A stretch of DNA of 57,135 nucleotides from an uncultured Desulfovibrionaceae bacterium (GCA_944324045.1 CALUUT010000026.1:1-57135); one strand, 5' to 3'; counted from the stretch's first letter, positions 36,762 to 47,657 are shown. Notes: generated by a model from the letters alone, not told the origin. Numbers and translations are program-made.

Positions 36762-37838
36762 ATGCTGTTTGAAAACCTGAAAGTTGATAGATTAGTCGTC
36801 CATGAAGTCCACAGAAGGGATAACAATGGTCCCAAAGCTCCAGAATTGAGCAATAATTTTGAAATTTTGACTGGGGAAGCGACTGCGGTTTTTTGCAGCA
36901 GACTGAGTGATGCTTTAGGGAGTGCGTCTCGAAGTATTGAAATGTCACTGGGGAACATTGGGGCCGGTTCAATGTTCCTTTTATCTAAAGAATTATTAGA
37001 TGCGGGGGATGATGATTTTATTGCTCTATCTCAAGAAGCCGCTCGAATGCTAGTTAGAGCCCAAAATGCAATGACAATTCCTGGTGGATTACTAATGGTT
37101 TTTCAAGGAGTAGCGGGTGCGCCGCCAAAACGATATCTTGGACTTTTAAAAGCAGAGCCTCAAACCGGATTTAGGCAAAATAGAAGTAGTGGTCAGTCCT
37201 TATTAGAGTACATAAATAAATTATTTCTGACACCTGATTCAAAAGTGTATAAAATAGGAATGTTTGTCGAAATTGCGCCCCCAACTAGCAATATCAGTGA
37301 TTGGAACAATTACTATTCGTGCTATTTATTTGATGCAAATATTGTCAGCAAAGAAGCTGCAAAGGCGGCAACATATTTTTATGAATCATTTCTTGGGTTT
37401 ACTTCTTTGCATAATAATGCAAAGACAACTCGAAAATTTATTGAGACCACACGAAAATTTATTTCAAAAATGAGTATACAAGAAGAAAAAAAACTTGATT
37501 TATATTCTGCATTAATGGCTTATATACGAGCAGATCAGTCTCAAGTGATATCTGTAGCAGAATTTGCAACAAAATATTTGAGCGATCCTGACAGTAGAGA
37601 TGCATACGAAAGTTTTTGTAAAAAGCAAAATCTTCCAGAACATTCTTTTTCTAAAGACATAAGCGAAAGTAAAAGCTTGTTAAGAAGAAGAAAAATTAAA
37701 TTTGGAAATGATGTCCAACTTAGTGGACCAGCAGATAAACTTGGAGATTTGGTAGATATATCTGCCATCAATGGTCCTAATAATGAGCAATGGACAAAAA
37801 TTACTGTGAAATCTCCTCTGTTGGGTGAAAATGTCTGA
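36762..37838 (+). CDS. NdpA/NA37-like nucleoid-associated protein
   Basis: A 358-residue protein starting right after GGAGGAAGC. Its general course fits the NA37 (NdpA/YejK) family: an N-terminal domain with KVDRLVVHEVHRR, a central beta segment GGLLMVFQGVAGAPPKRYLG followed by LLKAEPQTGF, KIGMFVEIAPP and NYYSCYLFD, a helical AAKAATYFYESFLGFTSL, and a C-terminal KIKFGNDVQLSG and TKITVKSP. YejK binds chromosomal DNA in E. coli; members in islands are uncharacterised. The gene is far more AT-rich than the chromosomal genes around it. It overlaps the RelA/SpoT gene by 8 bases, so the two are translationally coupled. The assignment is by similarity of pattern and not certain. Confidence 0.65.
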   Translation: MLFENLKVDRLVVHEVHRRDNNGPKAPELSNNFEILTGEATAVFCSRLSDALGSASRSIEMSLGNIGAGSMFLLSKELLDAGDDDFIALSQEAARMLVRAQNAMTIPGGLLMVFQGVAGAPPKRYLGLLKAEPQTGFRQNRSSGQSLLEYINKLFLTPDSKVYKIGMFVEIAPPTSNISDWNNYYSCYLFDANIVSKEAAKAATYFYESFLGFTSLHNNAKTTRKFIETTRKFISKMSIQEEKKLDLYSALMAYIRADQSQVISVAEFATKYLSDPDSRDAYESFCKKQNLPEHSFSKDISESKSLLRRRKIKFGNDVQLSGPADKLGDLVDISAINGPNNEQWTKITVKSPLLGENV

Positions 37839-38823
37839 AGCTCTTTTTTTACAGCGCTGGAAACGAGAAGCACCGATATATTCTGCTTGGGGTAACTTTG
37901 TATCCTCAAAAATTCTTTCTGAAATAAGAAATGCCATTGGTAACAGTGCTTCATCTTTTGTTAAAATTCCACCAACCCCAAGAATTAAGGAAACCCAAAG
38001 TCTTCTTGACAAAGCTTTTCGCCGTGGCAAGGAGTACCAGGACCCATATGATGATATTGCCGACAAAGTAGGCGTTCGTTTTGTTCTTCTAACTACTGAT
38101 AATGTTAACAAAGTGTGTAGTCTGATTGAACAATGTTCGTGCTGGATGGCCTCAAAAGATAGGGATTTTGAAAAAGAGAAAGCTGACAATCCCAATCTTT
38201 TTATATACCAGTCAATGCATTACATTATTAGAAATAAGAATGAATTCACATATGATGAACAAATTTTACCAGCATCAATACCATGTGAAGTCCAAGTAAG
38301 GACTCTTTTGCAGCATGCTTGGTCGGAGTTATCACATGATATTGTTTATAAGCCTAATACCGTTGCTGCAAGTCCAAAAGTTCAGAGACTTTGCGCTCGT
38401 GCTGTTGCGCTTGTAGAAACCGTTGATGATATTTTTTCAATAGTAGCAAAATCTGTGGTCGATGTGTCAAAACCATTAGAAGATATAATGCCAATCTTAC
38501 GCCAGCTATACTTAAATTTTATTGGGGGACCACCAAGTGAAGGTTCATTAAACATATTTTTACTTGATGCCTACTCTTCTGTAATGCCTATAAACCTATT
38601 AGATATACTTAATGATTTCTATATAAATGGAGAACGACAATATATCATTAAGAAAATCAAAGAAAGGCGTTTAGAACAGGTACTGTATCGTCAATCGGCT
38701 ATCTTATTAGTTTATTATCTGGCAGCAAATAATAAACATAAAACAAAAGCACTATGGCCTTTTATCCCAGAAGAATTACACTTAATATATTCTGATTTAG
38801 GCATTTCATTTTCCAACTTATAA
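37831..38823 (+). CDS. RelA/SpoT-domain (p)ppGpp synthetase-like protein, possible toxSAS
   Basis: A 330-residue single-domain RelA/SpoT synthetase with a C-terminal helical extension. In order: R51-x-K53 in TPRIKETQSLLDKAF, YDDIADKVGVRFVLL (73-87), the G-loop-like FIYQSMHYII (125-134, with the Tyr and Ser-x-His of guanosine binding), and CEVQVRTLLQHAWSELSHD (152-170), whose Glu is catalytic in the family. No hydrolase, TGS or ACT domain is present, as in small synthetases and toxSAS toxins. Residues 180-330 match nothing I know. A GTG at 37825 is an alternative start. It is coupled to the NdpA-like gene and ends 6 bases from the convergent res relic. Confidence 0.8.
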   Translation: MSEALFLQRWKREAPIYSAWGNFVSSKILSEIRNAIGNSASSFVKIPPTPRIKETQSLLDKAFRRGKEYQDPYDDIADKVGVRFVLLTTDNVNKVCSLIEQCSCWMASKDRDFEKEKADNPNLFIYQSMHYIIRNKNEFTYDEQILPASIPCEVQVRTLLQHAWSELSHDIVYKPNTVAASPKVQRLCARAVALVETVDDIFSIVAKSVVDVSKPLEDIMPILRQLYLNFIGGPPSEGSLNIFLLDAYSSVMPINLLDILNDFYINGERQYIIKKIKERRLEQVLYRQSAILLVYYLAANNKHKTKALWPFIPEELHLIYSDLGISFSNL

Positions 38824-38828
38824 TTTTC

Positions 38829-41800
38829 TCAAATTTCCATCTTAAACTCCTTCCACTCCTTTGCCACTCGCAGCTCCACCTCATTCCCCAAAGCCTTAAA
38901 GTGTTGTTTGCCGCAATGAATTTTGAGAGCTTCCGGAGTCCGTAAGTTGAACATGTTGATGTTGCCCTTGGTTTCCAGCACAAAATAGAGTTTTTGCGCG
39001 CCGTCGCGTTCAAGGCACACTGCCCAATCGGGATTATAAGTTCCAATGGGTGTTTCGATTTTAAAAGCACGAGGGATTTTGAAAAACATCTTCACCTGTG
39101 GGTCGTTATCCAGGGCTTGGGCAAAGGGGCGTTCCACAGTATCGCTATCATAGATAACGTAGTCGTAAACGCTGTTTTGCACGGCCACGGCGTTCTTTTC
39201 CAGATTGGCAAGCAACTCTTCGCTGTCAAAGATTTCCTGTATGTAGTAGTCGTTGCCTTCAAGCTTAAGATAGCTGATACCATCCACATCCATATGGTGC
39301 AGGCGGTTGTTGATAATATCCACGCAACACTCGATGAAACGTTGCGGGTTATTGTTCAAATCCTGGAACCGCCCGCTTTGCAAAAGAATATCACAGATCA
39401 CGGCCCGGCTGGTTAAGGTTTGCTCTCCGATTACCGCCAAGACGTCCGGCATTTTGCCGTAACTGTCTTCAATGTCCGTGGTCTGGAATCCGGTTTCTTG
39501 ATGCGTCACTCCGCTTGTTTCAATATTGATGTTCGCGGTCTGTAATACAAGGCGGGCTTTGGGAATGAGTTCCATGTCCCGCAAGTCTTGGACGCATTGA
39601 CTGACCAAGGCGGCGCTGTCCACTTTGACGCGATACGTGGTCTTCTGCTTAATTTTATCCCACAGTTTCAAAAATTCCGGGGAAAGCAGAACCTGCTTTT
39701 TGAGTTTGACCATAACGTCTTTTGAGGCGTCGCGAAGCGGCGGTCGCTTGTCGGCCCGGCTGATGATGTACTCGAATTTCTCACGGGCAGCTTCAAACTT
39801 TGCGGGCAGGTCCAGAGTGCCGTGTTTGAGGGCATTTTTCAGGGTATCCTTGATTTTGCCGCTCTTGTCCATGTAGCCTTTTGTTTCCAGGTGGGTCAAA
39901 AGCTCTTTGGCATCCTCATAGGACACGGTCTTTTCCACCTGCACCGTCTTTGTATAGCCAATACCGGACAGAGCCATGGCATCCACCTTGGGCGTATCGC
40001 GGATAATGGCGGTAACAGCAGTCACCGCCGAAGCCGCCATTTCCTTGGGCAACGTCAGTGTGTTTGCTTCAATGGCTGTTTTCAACGCTGGCTGCGGTCG
40101 GCCTTCAGGCGTAATGTAGCCGTGTTTTTCCAAGTAGGCCACAATGCTTTTGGCTTCTTCCGGGGCAATGGTTTTATGTTCTTCCACAGTGTCCGTATAG
40201 GTGATTCCAGCGAACAAGCTCAGTTGCAGAATACCGAATTTCAGACCGGTTTCGTCCTCTATTTCCTTTTGCAGTGTGCTCGCGAACTCCGCAAAGCTCT
40301 CGTTGGCCATGACGTGCAGCAGGTTGATGTCCTTATCTTCAACGCGTTCCCCATCCTGGTTCACGCACAGGCGCAAGCCGCGTCCGACTTTCTGGCGGCA
40401 GGTAAACGTGGATTTTTGTTCAATGAGGGTACAGACCTGGAAGACGTTGGGGTTGTCCCATCCCTCTTTCAGTGCGGAGTGGGAAAAAATAAAGCGTAGA
40501 GGGCACTCAAAGGACAGAAGCCGCTCCTTGTCTTTCATGATAGTGTTGTAGGTATTATAATCGTCCAGAGTGTCGCCCTTGGTGTCCTTGAGAGTGCCTC
40601 TCTTGTCCTGGGAAAAATAGCCGTCATGCACGCCGGTAACCGCCATACCGAAGCGTTCCCTGAGCGCTTCATATTTGGGTAAGGCCAGAAGTTCCTGATA
40701 GCATTCTTCAAACATCAAGGCATATGGGCCTTTGTCGCCTTCTGGAGTGCGGTATTTCTTTACTTCATCAATGAAAAAGAGGGAGAGTACCTTAATGCCT
40801 TTCTCAAGGAGCCGCAATTCTTTCTGAAAGTGGGTTTCAATGGTGCGCCGAATCTGTGCTCGCTTAACGATGTTTTCATCAATATCGCCAATGGATTTGC
40901 CGAGTTTCAGGAATTCGCCGCTGGCGAACTCAATGCACTCGAAGCCCGGGGTTGCGTCAATGCCAACCAAGGCGTAGCCTTCGTACAAATCGCGTTCCCC
41001 GGAAAGCCCGAATAGGTCCGAAGATGGGGAAAGTGTGACTGTTTTCCGGGATACCTTGCCGTCTTTGGCGCGGATATCCATTTCCACTTTGGCTCGATAG
41101 CCCCTGTCATCTTTGGTAACAGAAAGCAGTTTGATGTAGGGTTTGTTAAAGCCATGGGTAACCTGATTGGAAGACACGCAAATTTGTTTGACCAGCCCCA
41201 TTTGGTACGCATCTACCGGGGTCAGGCGGAACAATAGATTGACCTTTTCGCGATGGGTAGCGGAATAGCGTAAAACACACAACGGATTCAGAGAGGCAAT
41301 GGCTTCCTTGGCTTTTGCGGTATTGTCCACGCTTTGCGGCTCGTCGATGATGACAATGGGGTTGGTATCCTGAATGAAGCGTATGGCCGATTCGCCGGAA
41401 AGCCTGTCTTGAGCCTGATTGATGATGTTCTCAGATTTTTTGAACGCATCAATGTTGATAATCATGATTTCAATGGCAGCGGAAGCCGCGAACTGACGCA
41501 CATCGGACAAGCGCGCTGTTGTAAATGAAGTAGCGGCACGGCGCGTTGTTGTATTGCAAGCCGAAATGTTCTTGCGTCACTTGGAAGGATTTGTACACAC
41601 CTTCCCGGATAGCCACGGACGGCACAACAATGATAAACTTGGTGAAGCCGAAACGTTTGTGCAACTCAAAAATAGTTTTAGTGTACACATAGGTTTTGCC
41701 AGTGCCGGTTTCCATTTCAATGTTGAAATGCCGGTTTTCCAGACTTGCAGTCTGTGGCAGGCTGTTGCGCTTCTGCACGGCCTGCATGTTGGCAAGCATG

Positions 41801-41976
41801 GTTTCGTCGTCAATGAGCAGGGCGTTGCCTACGCCGTACTGGTTTTCCAACAGCGTTGGACGGTCTCCCCGGACAATGGAAAACGTAGCGGCCTTTTTCT
41901 CTTGGCCGACAAATAAATCGGCCACGGCATTGACAGCCAAATCCTGGAATTTTTGGTGTTTAAATTTGAGTTTCAT
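38829..41976 (-). pseudogene. Type III restriction enzyme Res subunit, frameshifted
   Basis: Would cut DNA after ATP-driven search together with Mod. The first part (41976-41470) has METGTGKTYVYTKTIFE (Walker A) and ends out of frame after YFIYNSALVR. The second part (41510-38829, 893 residues) resumes with LSDVRQFAASAAIEIMIINI, then IDEPQSV (Walker B box), the helicase half, and a C-terminal nuclease PD...E-x-K in TYNPDWAVCLERDG and FVLETKG. A single-base change near 41510-41525 (GCGCGC run) separates the frames. Total length near 1,050 residues fits an ancestral whole gene. Its ATG overlaps the rhuM stop. Confidence 0.85.
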
Positions 41977-43022
41977 GCACTCTTACCCTTTTTGATGGCC
42001 TCAATTTTTTTTAGTTCCCGCTCCGCTTCCACAAAGTCTTTTTCTACTTGCGTGGGCTTGGCCAGCAGTTGTGCCTTGTATTTGTCATATTCCGCATGAG
42101 CCTTTTGCAACGCCTGTTCATGGGATATTTTCCCGGTATGGGTCAGGAGTTCCCGTCCGGTCATGGTCAGGAACTGTTGTAAACGTTCAGCCCAATCTTT
42201 CATCGTTTGCGGACTGTGGTTCATAGCCTGAATTTCAGCCACTTCAAGGTAGGCGGTGACAATGCGGTTGAGCATATCCAGTTCTGTTTTGCTCAAGTAA
42301 TTTTTGGCTATTTCCACATCACGCTTGAGAAGCCGGGCGCCGGGGAAGTTGGTTACGCCCATTTGCGGCTTTTCCGCGTCGGCACGGTGATAAATGAGTT
42401 CCGCTGCCGTGTGACCGTGGGCTGCCCAGTGCATCTGATTTTGTACTTGTTTGAAGAATTCCTTGGAAAGGTCAGAACGCGGATCATAGTCGATACTGGT
42501 GGCGTAAATATCCAGCACCTTACGTCAAAAGACTTTTTCTGAAGAACGAATATCCCGGATACGGGCGACAAGTTCCTCAAAGTAACGTGCTGACGCGGTT
42601 TCCTTAAGACGCTTGTCGTCAAGTGTGAACCCTTTGAGTAGATATTCTTTTAGCCGTTGTGTTGCCCATATGCGGAACTGAGTACCCCGCAGGCTGTTGA
42701 CGCGATATCCCACGGAGATAATGGCGTCCAGATTGAAGTATTCGACTTGCCGCGAGACTTGGCGTTGTCCTTCGGTTTGAACTGTTGCAAAATTTGCAAC
42801 AGTTGCCTCCCGTTCCAATTCGCCGCTTTCAAAGATATTCTTCAAATGACGAGAAATGCCGGACTTGTCCACCTGAAAAAGCGCGGCCATTTGATTCAGG
42901 CTCAGCCATACGCTTTCGTCATACAGGCGCACTTCAAGACGCGGGCCGTCATCGTCGGCCTGATAGAGGAGGAGTTCGCCCCTGCTTTCGTCAGGCAGTT
43001 CAGTAGGAGAATGTTTACTCAT
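41973..43022 (-). pseudogene. RhuM family protein interrupted by an in-frame TGA
   Basis: The N-terminal 165 residues (VRLYDESVWLSLNQMAALFQ, VEYFNLDAIISVGYRVNSLRG, LKEYLLKGFTLDDKRLKE, RIRDIRSSEKVF) run to TGA at 42525-42527 and continue in the same frame with RKVLDIYATSIDYDP and QNQMHWAAHGHTAAELIYHRA. Family members read straight through here with an aromatic residue at the TGA position, I believe Trp, so one base change explains it. RhuM is common beside type III restriction genes and its function is unproved. An in-frame palindrome lies at 42780-42804. Confidence 0.85.
42780..42804. repeat. 25-bp perfect palindrome inside rhuM
   Basis: Twelve-base arms AACTGTTGCAAA / TTTGCAACAGTT around one central A. 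Read in the rhuM frame it encodes ATVANFATV. Similar palindromes lie in yhcG. Confidence 0.9.
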
Positions 43023-43038
43023 ACGGACAGGCTCCCCG

Positions 43039-44932
43039 TTAAACCAGCTTTAATTCAATATTCCTATCGCGCAAGACATAATGCGCATTGCGCATGGCGG
43101 ACAGATCCGCCAAAGAGTGTTCGGCCAAGATAATTTGTCCTGGTGCGTATTCGGCCATTTCTTCAATCATTTCTGTGGTCAGGTTTTCAGCTAGACAGAT
43201 GAACAACAAACATTCATCGCCTATGGAATAAGCGGTTTTCTTGGTAGCCGGATTGCCGCCGGTTATTTCCATGGGTATGACGTGATACGTCAAAGGAACC
43301 CCAAGTTTCAGCATTATTTCATAGACCACGTCCAAGTCAGTACGGTCCGGCTTTATCCGGTCAATCATATTGTACAGCCGGTTTTTTATGGATATAAGAT
43401 CATCTTCCGGGAACCGGGAAGAGTCCCATATTTTCAAATTGGAAGAATCCAGTTTGAAGACTTTGAAGCCGATATCTAATGTAGAATTGGTTGAAGAGTT
43501 GTCAATATCGGAAACAAGCGAAAGTTGTCCTTTATCTTTTGCTATTTGTCTTTCATTCTCTACATTCTCAAGTATTTTTACTCCAGCGCGGCGAATGCGT
43601 TCTTTGCCAATTTCGCAGATATTCTTGTATCTGGCCTTAAAGGCTTCGCTTTTTTCATCACACACTTCCGGAAGCTGAACCATGATAAAGCGGCGATTGC
43701 CACCGTCCTCGGCATTCAACTGTATCACCGCATGGGCTGTTGTGGCGGAACCGGAAAAGAAGTCGAGAATGATGGAGTCTTCATTGCTAGCTATTTGAAG
43801 CATTTGTTTTATTAGAGTGCTGGGTTTTGGTGTGCCAAAAGGAACAGTATTATCAAATAGTGAACGAATCTCCTTGTTTGCAGAATCATTATGGCCAACT
43901 TCGTTATGTTGCCATAGCGTTGTAGCTGGCATTGAATCCGACACTTCTGAAAGAAATCGCTTATATGCTGGCCTTGAAGTGCCATCTTTACCGAACCATA
44001 TACGGTTGTCCGCGATTAATTCTGCAAATTTTTCTTTTGTATAACGCCAACTTGTTCCAGAAGGAGGATATACTTCTTTGCCGCTTGGAAGCCTGACAGG
44101 AAAATAGGCGTATTCTCTGTATTCTCTACGTAAAACATTATCTGGCTTCCACGGACCTCGTGGATCATTGTCTATATTTTTGTACCTGTCGTTTTGTTTT
44201 TCGGTTTTTGCTAACCTGTTTATTGTGCATCTTTCCAAATTCTTAGCATAAAGCACTATATAATCATGCGACTCTGACAAATATTTTGAATCAGATTTAG
44301 CAGCGTATTTTTTTTGCCAAATAATTTGTGCCACAAAATTCTCTTCCCCAAAAATCTCGTCGCACAACTTTCGCAAATTATGCACTTCATGATCATCAAT
44401 GGAAATAAAAATAACTCCATCGTCCCTGAGCAGGTTTGCGGCCAAGCGCAAGCGCGGGTACATCATATTCAGCCAGCGGGTATGAAAACGGCCCATGTAT
44501 TCAGGGTTGCTCTTGGTGGTCTGGCTGGTTACTTCTCTGTAACGCTCCAGCGGATCTTTAAAATCATCTTCATATACAAAATCATGGCCTGTATTGTACG
44601 GCGGATCAATGTAGATCATCTTGATTTGACGGAAGTACGACGTTTGCAGAAATTTTAAAACTTACAGATTATCGCCTTCAATGTACAGGTTTTGTGTGGT
44701 GTCAAAATTCACACTTTCGTGAGGACAAGGCCTGCGCCAAGGGCAGACATTCGCTCTTGCCCTTCCACGTGAATTCGTACTTCTCAAAATCCTTAAGTAT
44801 GTATTCGCCGCACAGAGAAAGCAATTTGTCTATGTCCAACTTGCCTTCCACAAAACATTGCGGGAATACGGACGCCAGCTTTTCACGTTCAGTCTGTTCT
44901 ATATCCTTGGAAAGTCCGTCAATCTTTTCCAT
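43039..44932 (-). pseudogene. Type III DNA methyltransferase Mod, frameshift plus nonsense
   Basis: An adenine-N6 methyltransferase of the beta class. The start MEKIDGLSKDIEQ (44932) has GAGGA seven bases upstream. The N-terminal part runs to KGKSECLPLAQ, shifts frame near 44715-44740, continues as PCPHESVNFDTTQNLYIEGDNL, and meets TAA at 44662-44664 in place of an expected Glu codon. The rest (from 44619) is intact: MIYIDPPYNTGHDFVY (motif IV), a target-recognition region, and ILDFFSGSATTAHAVIQL (motif I). Restarting at the internal ATG would lose the domain before motif IV. With Res also broken the system is inactive. Confidence 0.88.
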
Positions 44933-44952
44933 ATTCGTCCTCGGCCGTTTGT

Positions 44953-47610
44953 TCAGCAATTCACGGTAATGATAAACTGCCGTTCTATTTCAGCAACAAG
45001 TTGCGCATTATTCACAAGTTCTTGTATCTGTTCATCCAGCTCTCTATCTAGTTGCAGACGCTGCATAAACAGATTTTGTTCAGCTTGTTTTAATTCCTTA
45101 GTCAGAAAGCTGCATTGTTTTTGCAGTTTCAGCTTCTCCATGCCGGAAATTCCTTTGCGCAAGTCATTTTCCACAGCCTTGACCTTGGAACGAAGCGTGC
45201 CAATACCGCGCTCCAATGCGTTTTTATTGTCCGTTGTGCGGGCTTTGAGCCGATCTATCTCTTCTTTTTCCGCTGAATTGCTGTCAGTCAGTACTTTGTC
45301 AATATAAATTTGCGGAGAGACAAGCTGATCAAGGTCTTCTGATTCTTTTTTCATCAAATGGCGGTTGCAGTTGCCAATAGCCGGACCGTGGGCAAGGTGG
45401 CGCACAACCGGAAGTTCCATGATGGCGCGGCACTTCGCATCATCAAGAATCTGTCCAGTTGTGGTTCTTCCTGCAAAAACATCAAAGGAATACCCGCCCC
45501 AATACATGCGTTTGGGCTTCACTGTAACCAGATACAAAGCAATGGTGCACGGATCAATAGCTGCATCCACTACAATGTCGCCTTTGTCCGGAATGCCGCG
45601 CCAGAACAATTCGCTCAAAATGCCTCTTGCAAGAGAACCGGTAACAGTATGACGGCCGGAGCGCGGCTGATAGTCTTGCGGCATGCTGTATTCCGTGCGG
45701 CGCAACGCCTTGCCGGTAAAGACTTTAGGCGGCGGAAGATGAGTCACGGCAAGCGTGCGCGTTTCATTATCAAGACGGAAGCCCGGTTTTCCTTCAAAGA
45801 ACCAGCGGGTGACATACCAGAGAGCATCTTCAATCTCTCTGGTCTTGGACTCAATATATTGCGGGGTAATGTGGACCTTTTCCGCTATATCTTTGGTAAA
45901 GGACGTGAACAGGGAGTGTTCGGCCTGGTTCACAAGTTGTTTGTTTTCCGCTTCAAACTGTCCCAAGGCGGTTTGATGGGCCTGTTCTATTTCCTGTCTG
46001 GTCCGGGCCTGGGAAAGCACATTGGAAAAACCGCATTCCAGATCACTGTTGAAATTGCCGATTACGCTATCTGACATACCGAAAATGCCGGAAAATTGCA
46101 GGATGCGTTTGTTAATGAGCTCCAGGGTGCGCACATCCGCAAAGTTGTTGCGGTTCAGGAAATTGAGAATAATCACGTCCGACTGTTGCCCCTGGCGGTG
46201 GCAACGGTTGATACGCTGTTCAATGGTCAGGGTGTTGTATGGCAAATCGTAGTTGATAACAAAAGAGCAAAATTCCAGATTGAAACCTTCTGCACCGATA
46301 TCCGTGGAAATGAGGATTTTCGCCTCATTTTGGAAGCGTTCCATGATGGAATACTCACGGGTTTTTCCGCCGTGGTAGGTCAGAACCTTGCCCTTGTATG
46401 GGCCGTCATCCAGCAAGGAAAACAAAAAGTCTTGCGTGGTCCGGTTTTCGGTGAAAATAAGGGCTTTCTGCTTTGCGCCAAGCTCCTTGAGCCGGGCAAA
46501 GCCCTGCTTCAAGCCGGTAAGCAGTTCTGTGGCCTTGGCGTTCTGTTTGATGCTGGCGGCCAAAGCCTGCATGCGCCGAAGTTCGGAAAGTTCGGCAACA
46601 ACGTGCGCGTTCTTCGCGTTGTCGCTGGATTCCATCCGCCGAATCACGCCGCGCAACAGCTTGTCTAGAGCGAATATTGACGAAGAAAAGGTACGGAACA
46701 GCAGGAGCGCCAGATCATACTGGTCCATGTTCGGGAACGCGGCCTTGTTCTCCCTTTGCACATACACATCAAGCAGATCATACAGTTCCTGTTCTTTGGG
46801 CGTGAGCGTAAATTCAACGGTAATTGGAATACGTTCCGGAATCTTGACGTAGTTCGTTACTTCCGGTCTGGTTGTCCGAAAACAGAACCGGCTTACCCTG
46901 TCGGCCAGTTCCGGATAGTTTTCCGGCTTGCGGAAATAACGCTCGTAAAATGCTTTTTCATCCGGGAACACAGTCTCGTCAATGAAATGAATCAGGCCGT
47001 ACAGGTCCATAATGGAATTCTGCATGGGCGTGGCCGTGAGCAGGATTTTAAAAGCCTTACTGACCGCGTTTTTCAGCACACCGGCGGTTTTGTTGGTGTC
47101 CGCATATATCCGGCGTAGGTGGTGGGCTTCCTCAAAAACAACCGCATCCCACTGTACATTGGCGATATGCTCGGCGTTTTGCGCCGCAATGTCGTAGGTG
47201 GTCAGAACAAGCCCATCCTGAAGAAAAAGATTCGTATCCTCATTTTGGCTTGCATCATGGACCGTAGCGGAGTCCAACGTAAAACAGGGAACAGAGAAAC
47301 TCTTGTCAATGATTTCGTGCCACTGATAGAGCAAGGGCGTTGGCACAATAAGCAATAGCCGGTCTTTGCCCTCATACCAAAGCTGGGTAATGATCAACAG
47401 GGCTTCATAAGTCTTGCCCAACGAACCTTCATCACACAGGATAACGCCTTTCAGATACGGCGAACGCAAGGCGAACCGCGCGGCCGCTATCTGGTAGGGA
47501 TAAACTTCAATGTCAGAAGACGCAAAAACAGCCGTCAGCCGGTCCTGGCCAAAGGCGTAACTTGAAAGCTTATGGGCTTTGTACAGGGCGTGAAAAGGGG
47601 ACAGGAGCAA
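44953..47610 (-). CDS. SNF2-family helicase with C-terminal coiled coil
   Basis: An 885-residue DNA translocase-like ATPase. Walker A is CDEGSLGKT (residues 59-67) where most SNF2 proteins have DEMGLGKT; Walker B is EEAH (160-163) and not DEAH. LLTATPMQNSIMDLYGLIHF, FNLEFCSFVINYDLPYN and EQRINRCHRQGQQSDV (motif VI) are present. Residues 790-880 are a long coiled coil. The start is a TTG at 47610 with AGGAGG eight bases upstream, and no ATG is available. Such helicases often adjoin type III Mod and Res genes in defence islands. Here it is intact while its partners are broken. It ends where mod begins. Confidence 0.85.
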   Translation of the reverse strand: MLLSPFHALYKAHKLSSYAFGQDRLTAVFASSDIEVYPYQIAAARFALRSPYLKGVILCDEGSLGKTYEALLIITQLWYEGKDRLLLIVPTPLLYQWHEIIDKSFSVPCFTLDSATVHDASQNEDTNLFLQDGLVLTTYDIAAQNAEHIANVQWDAVVFEEAHHLRRIYADTNKTAGVLKNAVSKAFKILLTATPMQNSIMDLYGLIHFIDETVFPDEKAFYERYFRKPENYPELADRVSRFCFRTTRPEVTNYVKIPERIPITVEFTLTPKEQELYDLLDVYVQRENKAAFPNMDQYDLALLLFRTFSSSIFALDKLLRGVIRRMESSDNAKNAHVVAELSELRRMQALAASIKQNAKATELLTGLKQGFARLKELGAKQKALIFTENRTTQDFLFSLLDDGPYKGKVLTYHGGKTREYSIMERFQNEAKILISTDIGAEGFNLEFCSFVINYDLPYNTLTIEQRINRCHRQGQQSDVIILNFLNRNNFADVRTLELINKRILQFSGIFGMSDSVIGNFNSDLECGFSNVLSQARTRQEIEQAHQTALGQFEAENKQLVNQAEHSLFTSFTKDIAEKVHITPQYIESKTREIEDALWYVTRWFFEGKPGFRLDNETRTLAVTHLPPPKVFTGKALRRTEYSMPQDYQPRSGRHTVTGSLARGILSELFWRGIPDKGDIVVDAAIDPCTIALYLVTVKPKRMYWGGYSFDVFAGRTTTGQILDDAKCRAIMELPVVRHLAHGPAIGNCNRHLMKKESEDLDQLVSPQIYIDKVLTDSNSAEKEEIDRLKARTTDNKNALERGIGTLRSKVKAVENDLRKGISGMEKLKLQKQCSFLTKELKQAEQNLFMQRLQLDRELDEQIQELVNNAQLVAEIERQFIITVNC

Positions 47611-47657
47611 CTGGTTTTCCTCCTTTTCTTAGGGAAGAAAAAAGCCCTCGTCAATTT

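Noticed and set aside
42525-42527. Selenocysteine codon in rhuM
   Set aside because: No reason for selenium in this family and no SECIS-like stem was seen directly after the TGA; a nonsense change is simpler.
42780-42804. CRISPR repeat
   Set aside because: The palindromes are single, differ in sequence and are not regularly spaced; no CRISPR array exists in the window.
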